Below are positions 63,336-64,000 of a stretch of 64,000 bases of DNA, piece by piece. This DNA comes from Lacinutrix himadriensis (GTDB lineage: Bacteria; Bacteroidota; Bacteroidia; Flavobacteriales; Flavobacteriaceae): NCBI RefSeq assembly GCF_001418105.1, contig NZ_LIQI01000031.1:1-64000 (forward strand), written 5' to 3'. The notes below the pieces were generated by a model. It was not told where the DNA came from. It searched no databases and saw only the letters and a program-made list of their open reading frames with translations. The position numbers were made by a program, and so were the translations under genes. Positions within the stretch are counted from its first letter, which is position 1, and each line of letters begins with the position of its first letter.

Positions 63336-64000
63336 ATTTTAGTTCTACAAATTCCATAGTATCTTCATTATACGTATATATTATAGTTGTTTCTTCCTTT
63401 ACAAATTTGTTCTTTTTCTCATCAAATTTTCCGTAAATATAATCTGCAATACAAAGAAGTTTTTCATTTTGTGTAGTAAATTTAATCATAACATTAGAAG
63501 CCCACCACGATTTCGAAAATTCATAGTCAGCTTCATTATTCCTTTCTTTTATAAATTTATCTACGTCCGTACCATCTATAGCTTGATTAGCATCAGAATA
63601 TATACCTAAAGATTCTTGAAAATTTATAATATTAAGAAGTCTTGTTGATTTTTGTTGAAATCCTGCCGCTTCATGTGTACTATTAAGCTCCAAAAAGGTG
63701 AAATTTCCAATTTGTTTAATTTTGGGTAAGTGATCAAGTAGAGTTACTCCTCCTTCGAATTTTTTAAAAATATTTACAAAAACCCAATTATTACCTTCTT
63801 TTACAAATTTTATGATACTAAATGCAGAGTCTCCTATTGTTGCTGTGGTCATTCCTCTGTCAAAATCACCTTCACCGAAATAATTATATAATGGGTAATT
63901 ACCAAATATGGCTAAAGAATATTGTTTACCTTCTAAAGTATAGTTTTCAAATTTGTGGAATTCAATTTCATATGCATCATCCTTCGTGATATAAGTTGCA
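63334..64000 (-). CDS. Hypothetical protein, 5' end beyond the window (cassette gene)
   Basis: At least 221 residues; the frame stays open to the right edge (upstream of the internal ATG at 63852 it reads FGNYPLYNYFGEGDFDRG), so the start is missing. Visible sequence is beta-rich with aromatic residues (EGNNWVFVNIFKKFEGG, KSWWASNVMIKFTTQNEK, IIYTYNEDTMEFVELK). No family recognised. Its TAA stop overlaps the GTT end of E6. Confidence 0.7.
   Translation of the reverse strand, partial: ATYITKDDAYEIEFHKFENYTLEGKQYSLAIFGNYPLYNYFGEGDFDRGMTTATIGDSAFSIIKFVKEGNNWVFVNIFKKFEGGVTLLDHLPKIKQIGNFTFLELNSTHEAAGFQQKSTRLLNIINFQESLGIYSDANQAIDGTDVDKFIKERNNEADYEFSKSWWASNVMIKFTTQNEKLLCIADYIYGKFDEKKNKFVKEETTIIYTYNEDTMEFVELK

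Noticed and set aside
55838-64000. Integron integrase (intI) or transposase
   Set aside because: No tyrosine-recombinase, DDE or HUH motif was found in any frame of the region; if an integrase exists it is outside the window.

Overview
The window comes from a low-GC member of the Bacteroidota, most likely a marine Flavobacteriaceae. The evidence is three proteins with type IX secretion (T9SS) type B sorting domains, promoters of the TAnnTTTG class, no Shine-Dalgarno-led starts, several TTG starts, an archaeal-type proS, Rho with a long basic insertion, CdaA, DUF1599, BT_3928-like and DUF3667 genes. No rRNA, insertion sequence, CRISPR array, prophage gene or recognisable integrase/transposase is visible.

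Layout. 1-11.8 kb: three tandem + strand genes for giant repetitive cell-surface proteins exported by T9SS. The first is cut by the window edge and carries clustered indels in its 270-bp repeats; the second has 16 Ig-like (Big2) repeats. 11.9-14.6 kb: a FadL/OmpP1-type outer membrane channel and a low-complexity lipoprotein. 14.6-34 kb: housekeeping genes. These are proS, tRNA-Glu, rpsT, rho, a phosphoesterase, truA, an ABC exporter, a folP-lipoprotein-cdaA-DUF3667 operon, a DUF1599/BT_3928/permease/TlpA/tpiA/prmA/clpS run, an idi-queD-manA operon and tRNA-Thr with a duplicated 3' end and terminator. 34-55 kb: transporters, lipoproteins, peptidases, an AlkB-like oxygenase, an ECF sigma factor with a membrane partner, a DEAD-box helicase, a YccS-like protein, a transglutaminase-like protein and a MiaE-like hydroxylase. 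They are separated by several families of short intergenic repeats (40-bp stem-loop arrays, CAGTCAT arrays, GGGAAAA tract).

55.2-64 kb is an accessory region of a different character. Short, mostly secreted or lipoprotein genes of unknown role and one PHP-ABC ATPase/small-protein pair are almost all on the minus strand. Each gene or gene pair is followed within about 10-40 bases by an imperfect inverted repeat bounded by AAC...GTT. The geometry resembles integron gene cassettes with attC sites, but no integrase lies in the window. Three of the elements extend to a 290-293 bp form that also holds a TACGTAGTTCTACGTA-type palindrome, a TATATTTG -7 box, a small hairpin and a terminator. This is the layout expected of a short non-coding RNA gene carried by the element.

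Caveat on sequence quality: three housekeeping-type genes (ABC exporter, D-Ala-D-Ala dipeptidase, YccS-like) each contain one single-base frameshift, two of them explained by a lost base in a short homopolymer, and the first surface-protein gene has many small deletions in near-identical repeats. This pattern fits uncorrected read or assembly errors at least as well as true gene decay. All functional calls are from reading motifs and gene order by eye; nothing was searched against a database.
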